From positions 1 through 9,119 of the forward strand of contig JAHEKK010000039.1 in assembly GCA_024638395.1 (NCBI GenBank): a stretch of 9,119 nucleotides of DNA. Direction: 5' to 3'. Position numbers and translations under genes: made by a program. Below, piece by piece: positions 1 to 6,701 of this stretch; position 1 is the first letter of the stretch, and every line of letters starts with the position of its first letter. The notes beneath the pieces are model-generated. The model worked only from the letters and a program-made list of their open reading frames with translations. It searched no databases and had not been told where the DNA came from. Source of the DNA: Gemmatimonadota bacterium. Lineage in GTDB: Bacteria > Gemmatimonadota > Gemmatimonadetes > Longimicrobiales > Gaopeijiaceae.

Positions 1-651
1 GATCGGCTTCTGGCCCTCGGGGCATCGGGCCAGGTGACGGACACGCTCTTCTCCTTCACGTCGGGCGGAAGCTTCTCCTTCACCTCGGACCGCCCGCAGA
101 TCCGCTTCTTCGCCCCGGAGCCCACCTGGGACCTGACACCCGGGGACCAACTCCTCTACGGCGTCTCCGACGCATATCGGATCTGGGTGTATGAGCCCGC
201 GGGAACGCTGAAGCGGATCGTCTCTAAACCGTTCAGCAGCCCACCGGTCGAGGAGGGCGACAAGGCCATCGTCCTGGAGTTCCTGGAACAGGCGTGGACG
301 GACGCTGGGGTTCCCCCACAGGCATTGGAGCAACTTCGCTCCGTGGTCGAGTTCGCCGATACCTACCCCGCCTTCGCGCGGGTTCAAGGGGGGCCTGAGG
401 GGACCATCTGGGTTCAGCGAATCCAGCCTCTGTCCCAGCTCTCCGCCGAGGCTCTCGAGGCCTTCAACTTCCTGGAAGACGTGGGGTCACCCAACTGGGA
501 GGTGTTCGATGGTCAGGGCCGCTTCCTCGGGACCTTCCCCATGCCCCTCCGCTTCGCTCCGCGCCTCTTCATAGGAGACGAGGTGTTCGGGGTGTCACGC
601 GACGAACTGGATGTCCAACATCTGGTCCGGATGCGCTTCGTCATGGACTGA
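1..651 (+). CDS. 6-bladed beta-propeller protein, C-terminal part (5' end outside window)
   Basis: The reading frame is open from the first base, so the gene begins upstream; the GTG at 34 is only the first internal start-like codon. About 216 codons are visible. The C-terminus (W-E-V-F-D-x-x-G-R-F-L-G-T-F-P-M-P, then I-G-D-E-V-F-G-V-S-R-D-E-L-D-V-Q) is the blade pattern seen in the 6-bladed beta-propeller proteins abundant in Gemmatimonadota: a WxVFD strand, a G-x-x-L-G turn, then a D-E-L-x-V closing strand. Members are usually exported and their biochemical role is not established, so no substrate is assigned. The N-terminus, and any signal peptide, cannot be seen. The gene ends with TGA and converges on the M24 peptidase gene with a shared hairpin between them. 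Confidence 0.8.
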   Translation, partial: DRLLALGASGQVTDTLFSFTSGGSFSFTSDRPQIRFFAPEPTWDLTPGDQLLYGVSDAYRIWVYEPAGTLKRIVSKPFSSPPVEEGDKAIVLEFLEQAWTDAGVPPQALEQLRSVVEFADTYPAFARVQGGPEGTIWVQRIQPLSQLSAEALEAFNFLEDVGSPNWEVFDGQGRFLGTFPMPLRFAPRLFIGDEVFGVSRDELDVQHLVRMRFVMD

Positions 652-661
652 CCCCCGGGGA

Positions 662-693
662 GTCGCCCCCGGCCTGCACTGGCCGGAGGCGAC
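662..693. terminator. Bidirectional hairpin between convergent genes
   Basis: Two 13-nt arms (662-674 and 681-693) pair with one mismatch around the 6-nt loop TGCACT. The outer arms GTCGCC/GGCGAC and inner arms CCGGCC/GGCCGG are perfect. It sits 10 bp after the stop of the propeller gene and 28 bp from the stop of the oppositely oriented peptidase gene, so it can serve both. Neither side has a clear T-run, so the terminator role is inferred from position and stem strength. Confidence 0.65.
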
Positions 694-721
694 CCTTCCA
701 CCGGACTTGTGGAGAGCTTCC

Positions 722-2032
722 TCAGTGGGGCCAGTTGCTGAAAGGCTCTTCCAGGGAGGGGCTCTGGGGGGTGAGGAGGTCCGCCCCATCCTCGGTGATC
801 ACCATGATGTCCTCCAGGCGGATCCCGAACTCACCCGGGAGGTAGATCCCCGGCTCGTCACTGAAGGAGTTCCCTACCACCAGAGGCTCGGTGTTGCCTT
901 TCACGAGGTACGGCCATTCGTGGCCGTCCATGCCGATGCCGTGCCCTACCCGGTGGGTGAAGTACTTGTATCCGGGTCCGTATCCGGCGTCTTCGATCAC
1001 CTTGCGTGCCGCGGCGTCTACGGCCTCCCCCGTGACGCCCGGGCCCGCGGCCTTCCAGGCGGCCATCTGGGCTTCGTGCTCGATGTCGAACACCCGTTTC
1101 ATCTTGTCGGTGGGTTGGCCGAGAACGAAGGTCCGGCTGATATCCGACCGGTACCCCTCGACGCCGCATCCGCCGTCGAGTAGCACGATGGTCCCTTCCC
1201 GAATCACCTGGGGTGTGATCGAGCCATGGGGCAGCGCCGCCCACTGGCCCGTCTGGACGCTTGCCCCGCCCGAGAAGCCCAATCGATCGTGAGCCATGCT
1301 GATCAAGCGGCCCACGTCCCGCTGGGTCATCCCCTCTTCCATGGCCTCGTAAGCGGCCTTGTAGGCGGTGAGGGTGACCTCGTTGGCGAGGCGCATCAAG
1401 GCGATTTCGTGGTCGTCCTTCGCGCCCCGGCAGCCTGCCGACACCGGTGTCCCGCTGACCACCTGGAGTGCCGGGGCGGCCTCGGCCACACCGTTGCTGA
1501 AGCGGAACTCCATCGTTTCTTCCGCTCCGATCCGCCCGGTGGAGATGCCTCGGTCCCGGAGACCCTCGGCCACCCGTGCGTAGGGACTTTCATGCTCCTC
1601 CCACGTGCGCACATCGGCGGTGCCGAGGGGGCCCAAGGCCAGCTGCTCCCGCGCCCGGTCCTCCTCGAAGGCCGGACAGACCACGAAGGCGTCGCCCTCT
1701 ACAGGGATGACCACGGTGAACAGACGCTCACCGCCCCCCCACCGGATGCCGGTGAAGTAGACCATGGACGTGCTCCCCGTGAGGAAGAATGCGTCGAGGT
1801 CGTTTGCCCGCATGAGGCGCTTGGCCTTCTCCACTCTCCCCGCCCGCTCCTCCGTGGTAATTGGAGCGGCCCGGTCGGCCCACGACTTGAGGCGTGCGAT
1901 GGAGGGGGGCACCTGCTGCAGGAGGGCCTCGTCAAGGGGGACCCTTGCTTCGCCGAAAGCGTCCCCGGCGGTCAGTGCCACGGCGCCGGCGGTTGCGGCT
2001 CCGGTCGATACGAAGGTGCGTCTGGAGATCAT
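722..2032 (-). CDS. Tat-exported M24 family metallopeptidase (Xaa-Pro aminopeptidase/dipeptidase type)
   Basis: 436 aa, complete. The N-terminus carries a twin-arginine signal (S-R-R-T-F-V-S at residues 3-9, then an Ala/Gly-rich hydrophobic stretch to about 27), so the folded, metal-loaded enzyme is predicted to cross the inner membrane by Tat. Residues about 65-200 resemble the creatinase N-terminal domain and about 205-425 the pita-bread catalytic domain. All five expected metal ligands are visible: D286 (LLDGGCG), D297 (YRSDISR), H364 (VGHGIG), E393 (SDEPGIY) and E407 (IRLEDIM), plus active-site histidines H269 (PHG) and H371. The family removes N-terminal residues next to proline or cleaves Xaa-Pro dipeptides with two metal ions; the exact substrate cannot be set from sequence. 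The ATG is preceded by AAGGAG at 2039-2044 with 6 nt spacing. It lies 73 bp after the NmrA-type gene on the same strand, possibly co-transcribed. Confidence 0.93.
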   Translation of the reverse strand: MISRRTFVSTGAATAGAVALTAGDAFGEARVPLDEALLQQVPPSIARLKSWADRAAPITTEERAGRVEKAKRLMRANDLDAFFLTGSTSMVYFTGIRWGGGERLFTVVIPVEGDAFVVCPAFEEDRAREQLALGPLGTADVRTWEEHESPYARVAEGLRDRGISTGRIGAEETMEFRFSNGVAEAAPALQVVSGTPVSAGCRGAKDDHEIALMRLANEVTLTAYKAAYEAMEEGMTQRDVGRLISMAHDRLGFSGGASVQTGQWAALPHGSITPQVIREGTIVLLDGGCGVEGYRSDISRTFVLGQPTDKMKRVFDIEHEAQMAAWKAAGPGVTGEAVDAAARKVIEDAGYGPGYKYFTHRVGHGIGMDGHEWPYLVKGNTEPLVVGNSFSDEPGIYLPGEFGIRLEDIMVITEDGADLLTPQSPSLEEPFSNWPH

Positions 2033-2062
2033 TCCCTGCTCCTTGAAAGTCGTTCGGCTACC

Positions 2063-2089
2063 GGGGGCGGCGGGGCCCCCCAGGCCTGG
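2063..2089 (-). other. GC-rich hairpin and palindrome between the NmrA-type and peptidase genes
   Basis: A 6-bp stem GGGGGC/GCCCCC with loop GGCGGG (2063-2080) abuts the perfect palindrome CCAGGCCTGG (2080-2089). Both lie in the 73-bp gap between the two minus-strand genes. They could attenuate read-through from the NmrA-type gene into the peptidase gene, or could be chance in GC-rich spacer DNA. No T-run follows on the minus strand. Confidence 0.3.
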
Positions 2090-2105
2090 TTGGCTCTGCC
2101 CGCGG

Positions 2106-2966
2106 TCAGCTCCACGACGCCGCCGTCTCTCGAGCGAACTCCTCGAAGCTGCGGGGCCCGTGCCCCAGTAGGCGGGTCAGGCGGGCAACGTCGTCGTCCG
2201 TGGCCTGGAGGCCGTTGCGCTGGAAGAAGTCGTACATATGGCGGAAGTCGAACACCAGCGCCGCGGGCAGGTACTGCAGCGCCTGGGCCTCCCAGGCGTC
2301 GAGGTCGTTCCCGGCGTAGGCGACCTTCCTCCCCAGGGCCTGGCTCCATACCGCGGCCGTACTTTCGCCGGTGTGGACATCAGGACCCACCAGATTGTAG
2401 GTCTCGCCATCGTGGCCATCCTCGGTCAGCGCGATGGCCGCCGCTTCTCCGATGTCTCGCACGTCCACCCGGGAGAGGCCGACGTCTCCGATGGGCTGGG
2501 CGTAGACCCCGTACTGGAGCATCGCGTCTTTTTGCCACAGGTCGTTCTGGAAAAAGCTGTTCGGCCGGAGAATCGTGTATGGAATTCCCGATTTCCGGAT
2601 CGCAGCCTCGACGGGGAGCTTCATGCCGAAATGGGGCAGGTGGGGTGCCTGGTCGACCTGTTGTACGGACAGGTAGACCACCCGCCCCACCTTCGCTTCC
2701 GTGATTCCGATCACCGACATGAGCCCCTCCTGGGCCTCTGTCGGAGATACGGTGTTGAGGAGAAAAACGGCGTCCCGTCCCTTGAAGATCGACCGTATCG
2801 TATCGGGCGATTGAAGGTCTCCGTGTACAGCGCCGACTCCAGTGGGCAATTGGGCCGTCCGCTCCGGGCTTCGGCTCAGAACGGTCACCGACGCGCCCCG
2901 ATCTACGAGGGCAGCGACGACTGCGGAGCCGACGGTTCCGGTGCCTCCGAGGACGAGTATGTTCAT
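2106..2966 (-). CDS. NAD(P)-binding NmrA/atypical SDR family protein
   Basis: 286 aa from the chosen start. Residues 1-25 form the Rossmann beta-alpha-beta unit with the dinucleotide loop GGTGTVG (7-13). Further blocks typical of NmrA-like/atypical short-chain dehydrogenases follow: DAVFLLNTVSP, VVYLSVQQVD, a short F-x-M-K-L-P-V-E segment where classical SDRs have the YxxxK region, and IPYTILRPNSFFQND. The active-site Tyr-xxx-Lys is not intact (F-G-M-K), which fits the NmrA/HSCARG group, many of which act as NAD(P) sensors or quinone reductases rather than classical dehydrogenases. No signal peptide; predicted cytoplasmic. The frame stays open upstream to 3206, but the Rossmann fold begins exactly at the ATG at 2966, and GGGAG (2980-2984) lies upstream at a rather long 13-nt spacing. 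The substrate is unknown. Confidence 0.88.
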   Translation of the reverse strand: MNILVLGGTGTVGSAVVAALVDRGASVTVLSRSPERTAQLPTGVGAVHGDLQSPDTIRSIFKGRDAVFLLNTVSPTEAQEGLMSVIGITEAKVGRVVYLSVQQVDQAPHLPHFGMKLPVEAAIRKSGIPYTILRPNSFFQNDLWQKDAMLQYGVYAQPIGDVGLSRVDVRDIGEAAAIALTEDGHDGETYNLVGPDVHTGESTAAVWSQALGRKVAYAGNDLDAWEAQALQYLPAALVFDFRHMYDFFQRNGLQATDDDVARLTRLLGHGPRSFEEFARETAASWS

Positions 2967-3253
2967 GCCTTGTCGATCACTCCCTGGGGGTGACATGGTG
3001 AGGGGCGGAACCGTGGCATCCGTCGCGGCCGGCCGTTCCTCACACCCGGCCGTCGACGGGCCCGGGGAGGCAAAGCTACGGGGGCGGGGAGGCGGAGGCG
3101 AGGCCGCCCTTCTTCCCGGTTCGTTCTCATGGCCGGCGGCGTCGGCTCGCGCCCGCCGCGGGGTTCGGGAGTCGGAACGCCGGCCGTGGCTTGCCGGTTT
3201 GGACAATCAGTGAGGTGTCTCACCGACCTTCCTACTCGACCTGGGGAATCACC
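2967..3253. promoter_or_regulatory. Divergent intergenic region with a small palindromic site
   Basis: These 287 bp separate the minus-strand NmrA-type gene from the plus-strand DUF3179 gene, so promoters for both should lie here. I could not identify convincing -35/-10 boxes. The clearest structure is the inverted repeat GTGAG-GTGT-CTCAC at 3210-3223, 30 bp before the DUF3179 start. It could be an operator or a leader hairpin. The remainder is GC-rich and I see no gene in it. Confidence 0.35.
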
Positions 3254-4366
3254 ATGCTGCTCCCGATCGATCTCCCACCGCGGCGCCGGTTGGGACGATG
3301 GCCCACCCGCGACTTCCTTTGGGTCGCAACGGCCGCCGCCGGACTCTGCATTCCCCTTTCCGGGTCGGCTCAGATGCCCGAGATGATCCCTCAGGACCCG
3401 GACGTGCCGAGGAAGGACGGATTCGACGCCGAGCGGGCCATCTTCTGGGCGCAACGGAATTTCGATCCCCTCCGCGATCCGGCGTTCCAGAGTCTTTCCG
3501 ACGCCCTGGACGACGGGCATGTCAATCGCGACACGCCAGTGTTGGTTTTCGAGGCCGGCGGGGAAACGCTGGTTCTGGTGACGTCCCAGATGTCCTACCA
3601 CCACGTGGCCCAGGGCGAAACGGCCGGAGAGCCCTGGATGGTCACCTTCTGAGTGGTCTGCAATTCGGGAGTCAGGATGACTCCGCGCATCGATGACAGG
3701 GTTCACTGGTTCCAGGAGCAGGGCCTCTACGACGGTCTGTTCCTGATGAAGGACGATGAGTCCGGCACCTTCTGGGATCACATGACGGGAGAGGCGGTCT
3801 ACGGCCCCTTGGCCGGTCGCCGGATGGAGGTGGCAAACATCTTCCAGACGTCGGTGGCCCAGGCCGTCGACGAGGACCCGGATGCCAGGGTGGCCCTGTC
3901 GGACCGGATTCTGTGGGAGGAGGAGCAGCTCACGCTGCGCGGGCTGGTCTCGTCCATGGGGAACCGCCTCAGCCGGATGTTCCAGTCGACGGTCGAAGCG
4001 GAGGACGATCGCCGACCCACCATGGATCTGGGGATGGGGCTCTGGGAAGGGGAGACGTCCAGATACTATCCCTACGAGACCGTGGTGGAAGCGGGGAACG
4101 CCGTGATGGACACGTTCGCCGGGCGGCCGGTGGTCGTTTTCCTCGATCCTGCGGCCTACTCGCTGTCGGCGTTCTATGTCGACACCGGCTCCTTCGAGTG
4201 GGAAGGCGAGGTTCTTCGTTTGGGTGACGGCAGCTACGTGGCCAACGGCATGATGCACGGAGCGGACGGGGGACCTCTGGACGCTTCGCGCCCGCTTCAG
4301 ATCTTCACGCGGTGGTACGGCTTTTCCCTTACCTTCCCGGGAACCGAGATCTACGGAGAACGCTAG
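3254..4366 (+). CDS. DUF3179 family protein with in-frame TGA, probable selenoprotein
   Basis: Read through TGA at 3650-3652, this is a 370-aa protein; the frame is otherwise open to TAG at 4364-4366. The ATG has GGGGA at 3243-3247 with 6 nt spacing. Residues about 8-40 look like a Sec signal peptide (Arg-rich start, hydrophobic core, cleavage near SGSAQ), so the protein is predicted to be exported. Both halves match the DUF3179 layout: H116-H117 and G-E-P-W-M-V-T-F before the TGA; then V-V-C-N-S-G (134-139), DESGTFWDHMTGEA (168-181), GPLAG (184-188), and the closing W-Y-G-F-S-L-T-F-P-G-T-E-I-Y. The TGA is residue 133, at the first Cys of the expected CxxC, giving U133-V-V-C136. C136 is the only Cys after the signal peptide. 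The family's function is not established; a thiol/selenol redox role is inferred. Alternatives are a pseudogene, a sequencing error, or stop-restart at the GTG directly after TGA, which would separate the second half from its signal peptide. Confidence 0.85.
3650..3652 (+). other. Probable selenocysteine (UGA) recoding site
   Basis: The single in-frame TGA of the DUF3179 gene reads F132-[TGA]-V-V-C136-N-S-G. Family homology continues without a gap or frame change on both sides, and the position corresponds to a motif cysteine. TGA differs from the Cys codon TGC by one base, so a sequencing error or recent mutation is the competing explanation. The hairpin just downstream favours recoding. Confidence 0.75.
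3668..3684 (+). promoter_or_regulatory. Candidate bacterial SECIS element
   Basis: A perfect 7-bp stem, GGAGTCA/TGACTCC, is closed by the 3-nt loop GGA (3675-3677). The first loop G lies 23 nt after the last base of the UGA. Known bacterial SECIS elements lie within the coding sequence just after UGA, with a short upper stem and a small loop having G in its first two positions; the E. coli fdhF element also has GG at the start of its loop and GG...CC-closed stem. This hairpin fits that description and would recruit the SelB-Sec-tRNA complex. It lacks the bulged U described for the E. coli element, so the match is structural rather than by sequence. Confidence 0.7.
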
Positions 4367-4416
4367 CGGCCCGTAGCCGAACCTCGGTCGAAACAGGGCT
4401 CCGGGCCGCTGTTGGT

Positions 4417-4434
4417 TGCGCCCCGCCGGGCGCA
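4417..4434 (+). terminator. Hairpin downstream of the DUF3179 gene
   Basis: A perfect 7-bp stem TGCGCCC/GGGCGCA with loop CGCC sits 50 bp after the DUF3179 stop and 63 bp before the ROK kinase start. No T-run follows, so it may be a terminator acting with Rho or only a leader structure. It argues mildly against the two genes being one tight operon. Confidence 0.4.
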
Positions 4435-4497
4435 CTGGCGAGCCGGGTAACCGGAGCCTCACGGACCCGAACATCCGAGCACGTGGAGCGAGGCACC

Positions 4498-5427
4498 ATG
4501 AGCGACCTTCTCGAGAGCCGGGAGGGTGGGCCGGTCTTTGCCGGCGTGGAGTTGGGTGGCACGAAGGTGGTCTGCGGTTTGGCCCGCTCCGACGGACGGT
4601 TGATCGAGAGGGCCTCCATCTCCACCCGCGAGGCGTCGCCTACCCTGGACGAGATCCGAAGCGTCCTGGCCGACTGGCGCGAGAAGTACGGTCCCGCACG
4701 TGCGTTGGGCGCCGGCACCTTCGGCCCCATCGAGCTGAATGCGGCCTCGCCGGACTACGGCTTGATCGGGCAGAGCCCCAAGGTGTTGTGGCGAGGGGTC
4801 AATCTCGTGGCGGAATTGGCCGAGTGCACGCCCGGTCCCGTCGTCGTCCAGACCGATGTGAACGGCGCCGCCCTGGGCGAGGCGCGCTGGGGCGCAGGTT
4901 TCGGGATGGACCCTTTTGTCTACATCACCGTCGGCACGGGGATCGGGGGTGGTGTGCTGGTGGGCGGGCGTGCGGTCACGGGGGTCCAGCATCCCGAGCT
5001 GGGGCACATGTACGTGCCCCGGGCCCCGGAGGATCTCTACGAGGGCGGATGTGCCAACCATGGCGACTGCGTGGAGGGCCTGGCCGCCGGACCCAGCATC
5101 GTCGCCCGGTGGGGCGCGCGTCTCTCCGAGCTCCCGGAGGGGCACGCCGCCTTCCGGTTGATCTCCCACTACCTGGCCCACCTGGTGGTGAACGTCGTCC
5201 TTACGGTGGCCCCCCGTCGAGTGGTCCTTGGCGGCGGTGTCATGTCGAACGACGCCCTCTTTCGGCCCGTCCGGACGCGGGTCCTCGCCCTCTTGGGAGG
5301 ATTCTTCGCGCCCGGGTTGATCGATGACGACATCGAGGGGTATCTGGTGCCGCCGGCACTCGGGAATGATGCCGGGGTGCTGGGCGCTGCTGCCCTGGCC
5401 ATGGACGCGGTTTCAGGGGGGCGCTAG
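4498..5427 (+). CDS. ROK family sugar kinase, fructokinase (YdhR/GmuE) type
   Basis: 309 aa, complete and cytoplasmic. It is predicted to phosphorylate a hexose, most likely fructose, with ATP. Visible motifs: the N-terminal phosphate loop V-E-L-G-G-T-K (17-23), the catalytic aspartate D120 in Q-T-D-V-N-G-A-A-L-G-E, the second nucleotide loop VGTGIGGG (145-152), and the ROK zinc site H170 (E-L-G-H), C185, H188 and C191 in G-G-C-A-N-H-G-D-C-V-E-G. The tight G-x-C-x-x-H-G-x-C-x-E-G spacing resembles the Bacillus fructokinase branch of ROK proteins rather than glucokinases or NagC-type repressors, and there is no DNA-binding N-terminal domain. The frame is open upstream to 4312, but homology begins at the ATG at 4498, which has GGAG at 4485-4488 with 9 nt spacing. 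No sugar transport or hydrolase genes flank it, so the sugar specificity is family-based inference. Confidence 0.92.
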   Translation: MSDLLESREGGPVFAGVELGGTKVVCGLARSDGRLIERASISTREASPTLDEIRSVLADWREKYGPARALGAGTFGPIELNAASPDYGLIGQSPKVLWRGVNLVAELAECTPGPVVVQTDVNGAALGEARWGAGFGMDPFVYITVGTGIGGGVLVGGRAVTGVQHPELGHMYVPRAPEDLYEGGCANHGDCVEGLAAGPSIVARWGARLSELPEGHAAFRLISHYLAHLVVNVVLTVAPRRVVLGGGVMSNDALFRPVRTRVLALLGGFFAPGLIDDDIEGYLVPPALGNDAGVLGAAALAMDAVSGGR

Positions 5428-5512
5428 GCTCGCCGCGGACGGACTGGGGGGCCATGGAGGGATCCCAGCGCGCCTGCCATGGCGTCTCACCCGGGGGTTG
5501 TGCTTTCTCCGG

Positions 5513-5532
5513 GCGACGCGTCGCTTCCTTTT
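5513..5532 (+). terminator. Weak hairpin with T-rich tail after the ROK kinase gene
   Basis: The perfect palindrome GCGACGCGTCGC (5513-5524) can fold as a 4-bp stem with loop CGCG, followed by TTCCTTTT. It lies 85 bp after the kinase stop and before the FG-GAP gene. The stem is short. A second inverted repeat, GCCATGG (5451-5457) with CCATGGC (5477-5483), lies closer to the stop and could contribute. Confidence 0.35.
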
Positions 5533-5573
5533 GGAGGCCGTAGTTCGGCCGCACGTCTCCTGGGAGGGCGAAC

Positions 5574-6701
5574 ATGGCGTTCCGTGGGTTCATCCTGTTC
5601 CTCGGGCTCGCAGGGCCCGCGACTGCCCAGGCGCCCTCTCTCGTGCGCCTGGACATTGCCACCGAGGTGAGTCCATACAACCTCGAGGCTGCGGATCTGG
5701 ACAACGACGGCCGCATGGACCTGGCCTTTGTCAGCCAGGCGGCGGGCGTGCTCGGCGTAGCGTGGCAGCGCGGCGGAGGCGAGTACCAGGTCCGGACCCT
5801 CGCCCAGGGCCTGAACCGCCCGGAGGCACTGGCTGTCCTCGACCTCGAGGGTGACGGTGACATGGATCTCGTGGTGGCCGAGGCGGGGGCGAACCGGATC
5901 GCGACCTTCCTGAACTCCGGTGAAGGGGCGTTCGTGGTGGGATCGGTCGATTCGGTGGGATCGTCGCCCCACGCTCTGCTGACGGGAGATGTGGACCGTG
6001 ACGGGGACGCGGATCTCCTGGTGTCCAACTTCCGCGGCGCCTCCGTCTCCGTACTTCTCAACCACGGGGGAACGCTCGCCTCGGCCGGGTCGGTGTCGGC
6101 AGGCGGCGGCGCGGAGCGAACGGTGCTGGCCGACCTGGACGGCGATGGGCTTCCCGAGCTGATGGTCCCCACGTTCCTGGAAGGGACCGTCCACGTCTTC
6201 GCCAACGTCGGGGGAGGGGGCTTCGCTCCCCGTTCCACGATTCCTCTCGGGAGCCGTCAGCACATCCCCGCCGCCGGAGACGTGGATGGAGACGGCGATC
6301 TGGACCTGGTGGTGACCAGTTCCGGCTCGGGTGAGGTCTACCTCCTCGAGAACGAGCCCTCCGGGGAGCTCGAACCCGTCCCCGTGGGGCTCTTGTGGGA
6401 TACGCCCTGGGCGGCGGTGGTGGCGGACCTCAACGGAGACGGCCACGCCGACATTGCGGTGGCGGAATACTCAGGACACCGCGTGACGATCCTCGAAGGC
6501 GACGGAGAAGGTGACTTCACCCCCGTCGATGGACTCTCCGTGGGTCGACAGCCCCACCAGATCGTGGTAGGCGATTTCGACGGAGACGGCCGCGCCGACC
6601 TGGCGACGGCCAACGACGCCGACACGTTCCTGACCCTGCTCCTCAGCTCGGGCTACGAGGCGCCGTCCGGCGATTTCTTCCCGCCACCGAAAAGGCGGTA
6701 G
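5574..6701 (+). CDS. Exported FG-GAP/VCBS repeat beta-propeller protein, seven repeats
   Basis: 375 aa. Residues 1-20 form a Sec signal peptide (hydrophobic F-I-L-F-L-G-L-A, cleavage near ATAQA). The mature protein is almost entirely seven FG-GAP/VCBS repeats, each with an EF-hand-like calcium loop D-x-D-x-D-G-x-x-D/E. The loops begin at residues 41, 90, 139, 187, 236, 285 and 334, a period of 48-49 residues. Such loops bind Ca2+ within each blade of an integrin-alpha-like propeller, and seven repeats would close a complete seven-bladed ring. The family is extracellular or periplasmic and often mediates binding; no catalytic domain or anchor is visible and the ligand is unknown. The fourth loop ends in Glu (D-L-D-G-D-G-L-P-E). 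GGGAGG upstream (5562-5567) is 6 nt from the ATG. Its last 49 bp overlap the oppositely oriented gene at 6653-6895. Confidence 0.92.
   Translation: MAFRGFILFLGLAGPATAQAPSLVRLDIATEVSPYNLEAADLDNDGRMDLAFVSQAAGVLGVAWQRGGGEYQVRTLAQGLNRPEALAVLDLEGDGDMDLVVAEAGANRIATFLNSGEGAFVVGSVDSVGSSPHALLTGDVDRDGDADLLVSNFRGASVSVLLNHGGTLASAGSVSAGGGAERTVLADLDGDGLPELMVPTFLEGTVHVFANVGGGGFAPRSTIPLGSRQHIPAAGDVDGDGDLDLVVTSSGSGEVYLLENEPSGELEPVPVGLLWDTPWAAVVADLNGDGHADIAVAEYSGHRVTILEGDGEGDFTPVDGLSVGRQPHQIVVGDFDGDGRADLATANDADTFLTLLLSSGYEAPSGDFFPPPKRR

Noticed and set aside
1226..2704. 492-codon plus-strand open frame
   Set aside because: It lies antisense to the M24 peptidase and NmrA-type genes, which have clear motifs. 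Its protein is low-complexity Arg/Pro/Gly-rich, as expected for a shadow frame in high-GC DNA.
2967..3206. N-terminal extension of the NmrA-type protein to 3206
   Set aside because: The extra 80 residues are Pro/Arg-rich with no fold, and the Rossmann beta-strand begins exactly at the ATG at 2966.
3191..3253. Upstream TTG start for the DUF3179 gene at 3191
   Set aside because: It would add 21 residues before the signal peptide, while the ATG at 3254 has a well-placed GGGGA.
3254..4366. Reading the DUF3179 gene as a pseudogene with a nonsense mutation
   Set aside because: There is only one lesion, it falls exactly on a motif Cys, the rest of the gene is intact, and a SECIS-like hairpin follows. 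Decay would be expected to strike at random. It remains the main alternative.
2963..4474. 503-codon minus-strand open frame opposite the DUF3179 gene
   Set aside because: It is long and uninterrupted, which could suggest that the DUF3179 frame is the dead one. However, the plus strand shows family motifs, a signal peptide and a ribosome binding site, while the antisense protein shows no recognisable domain.
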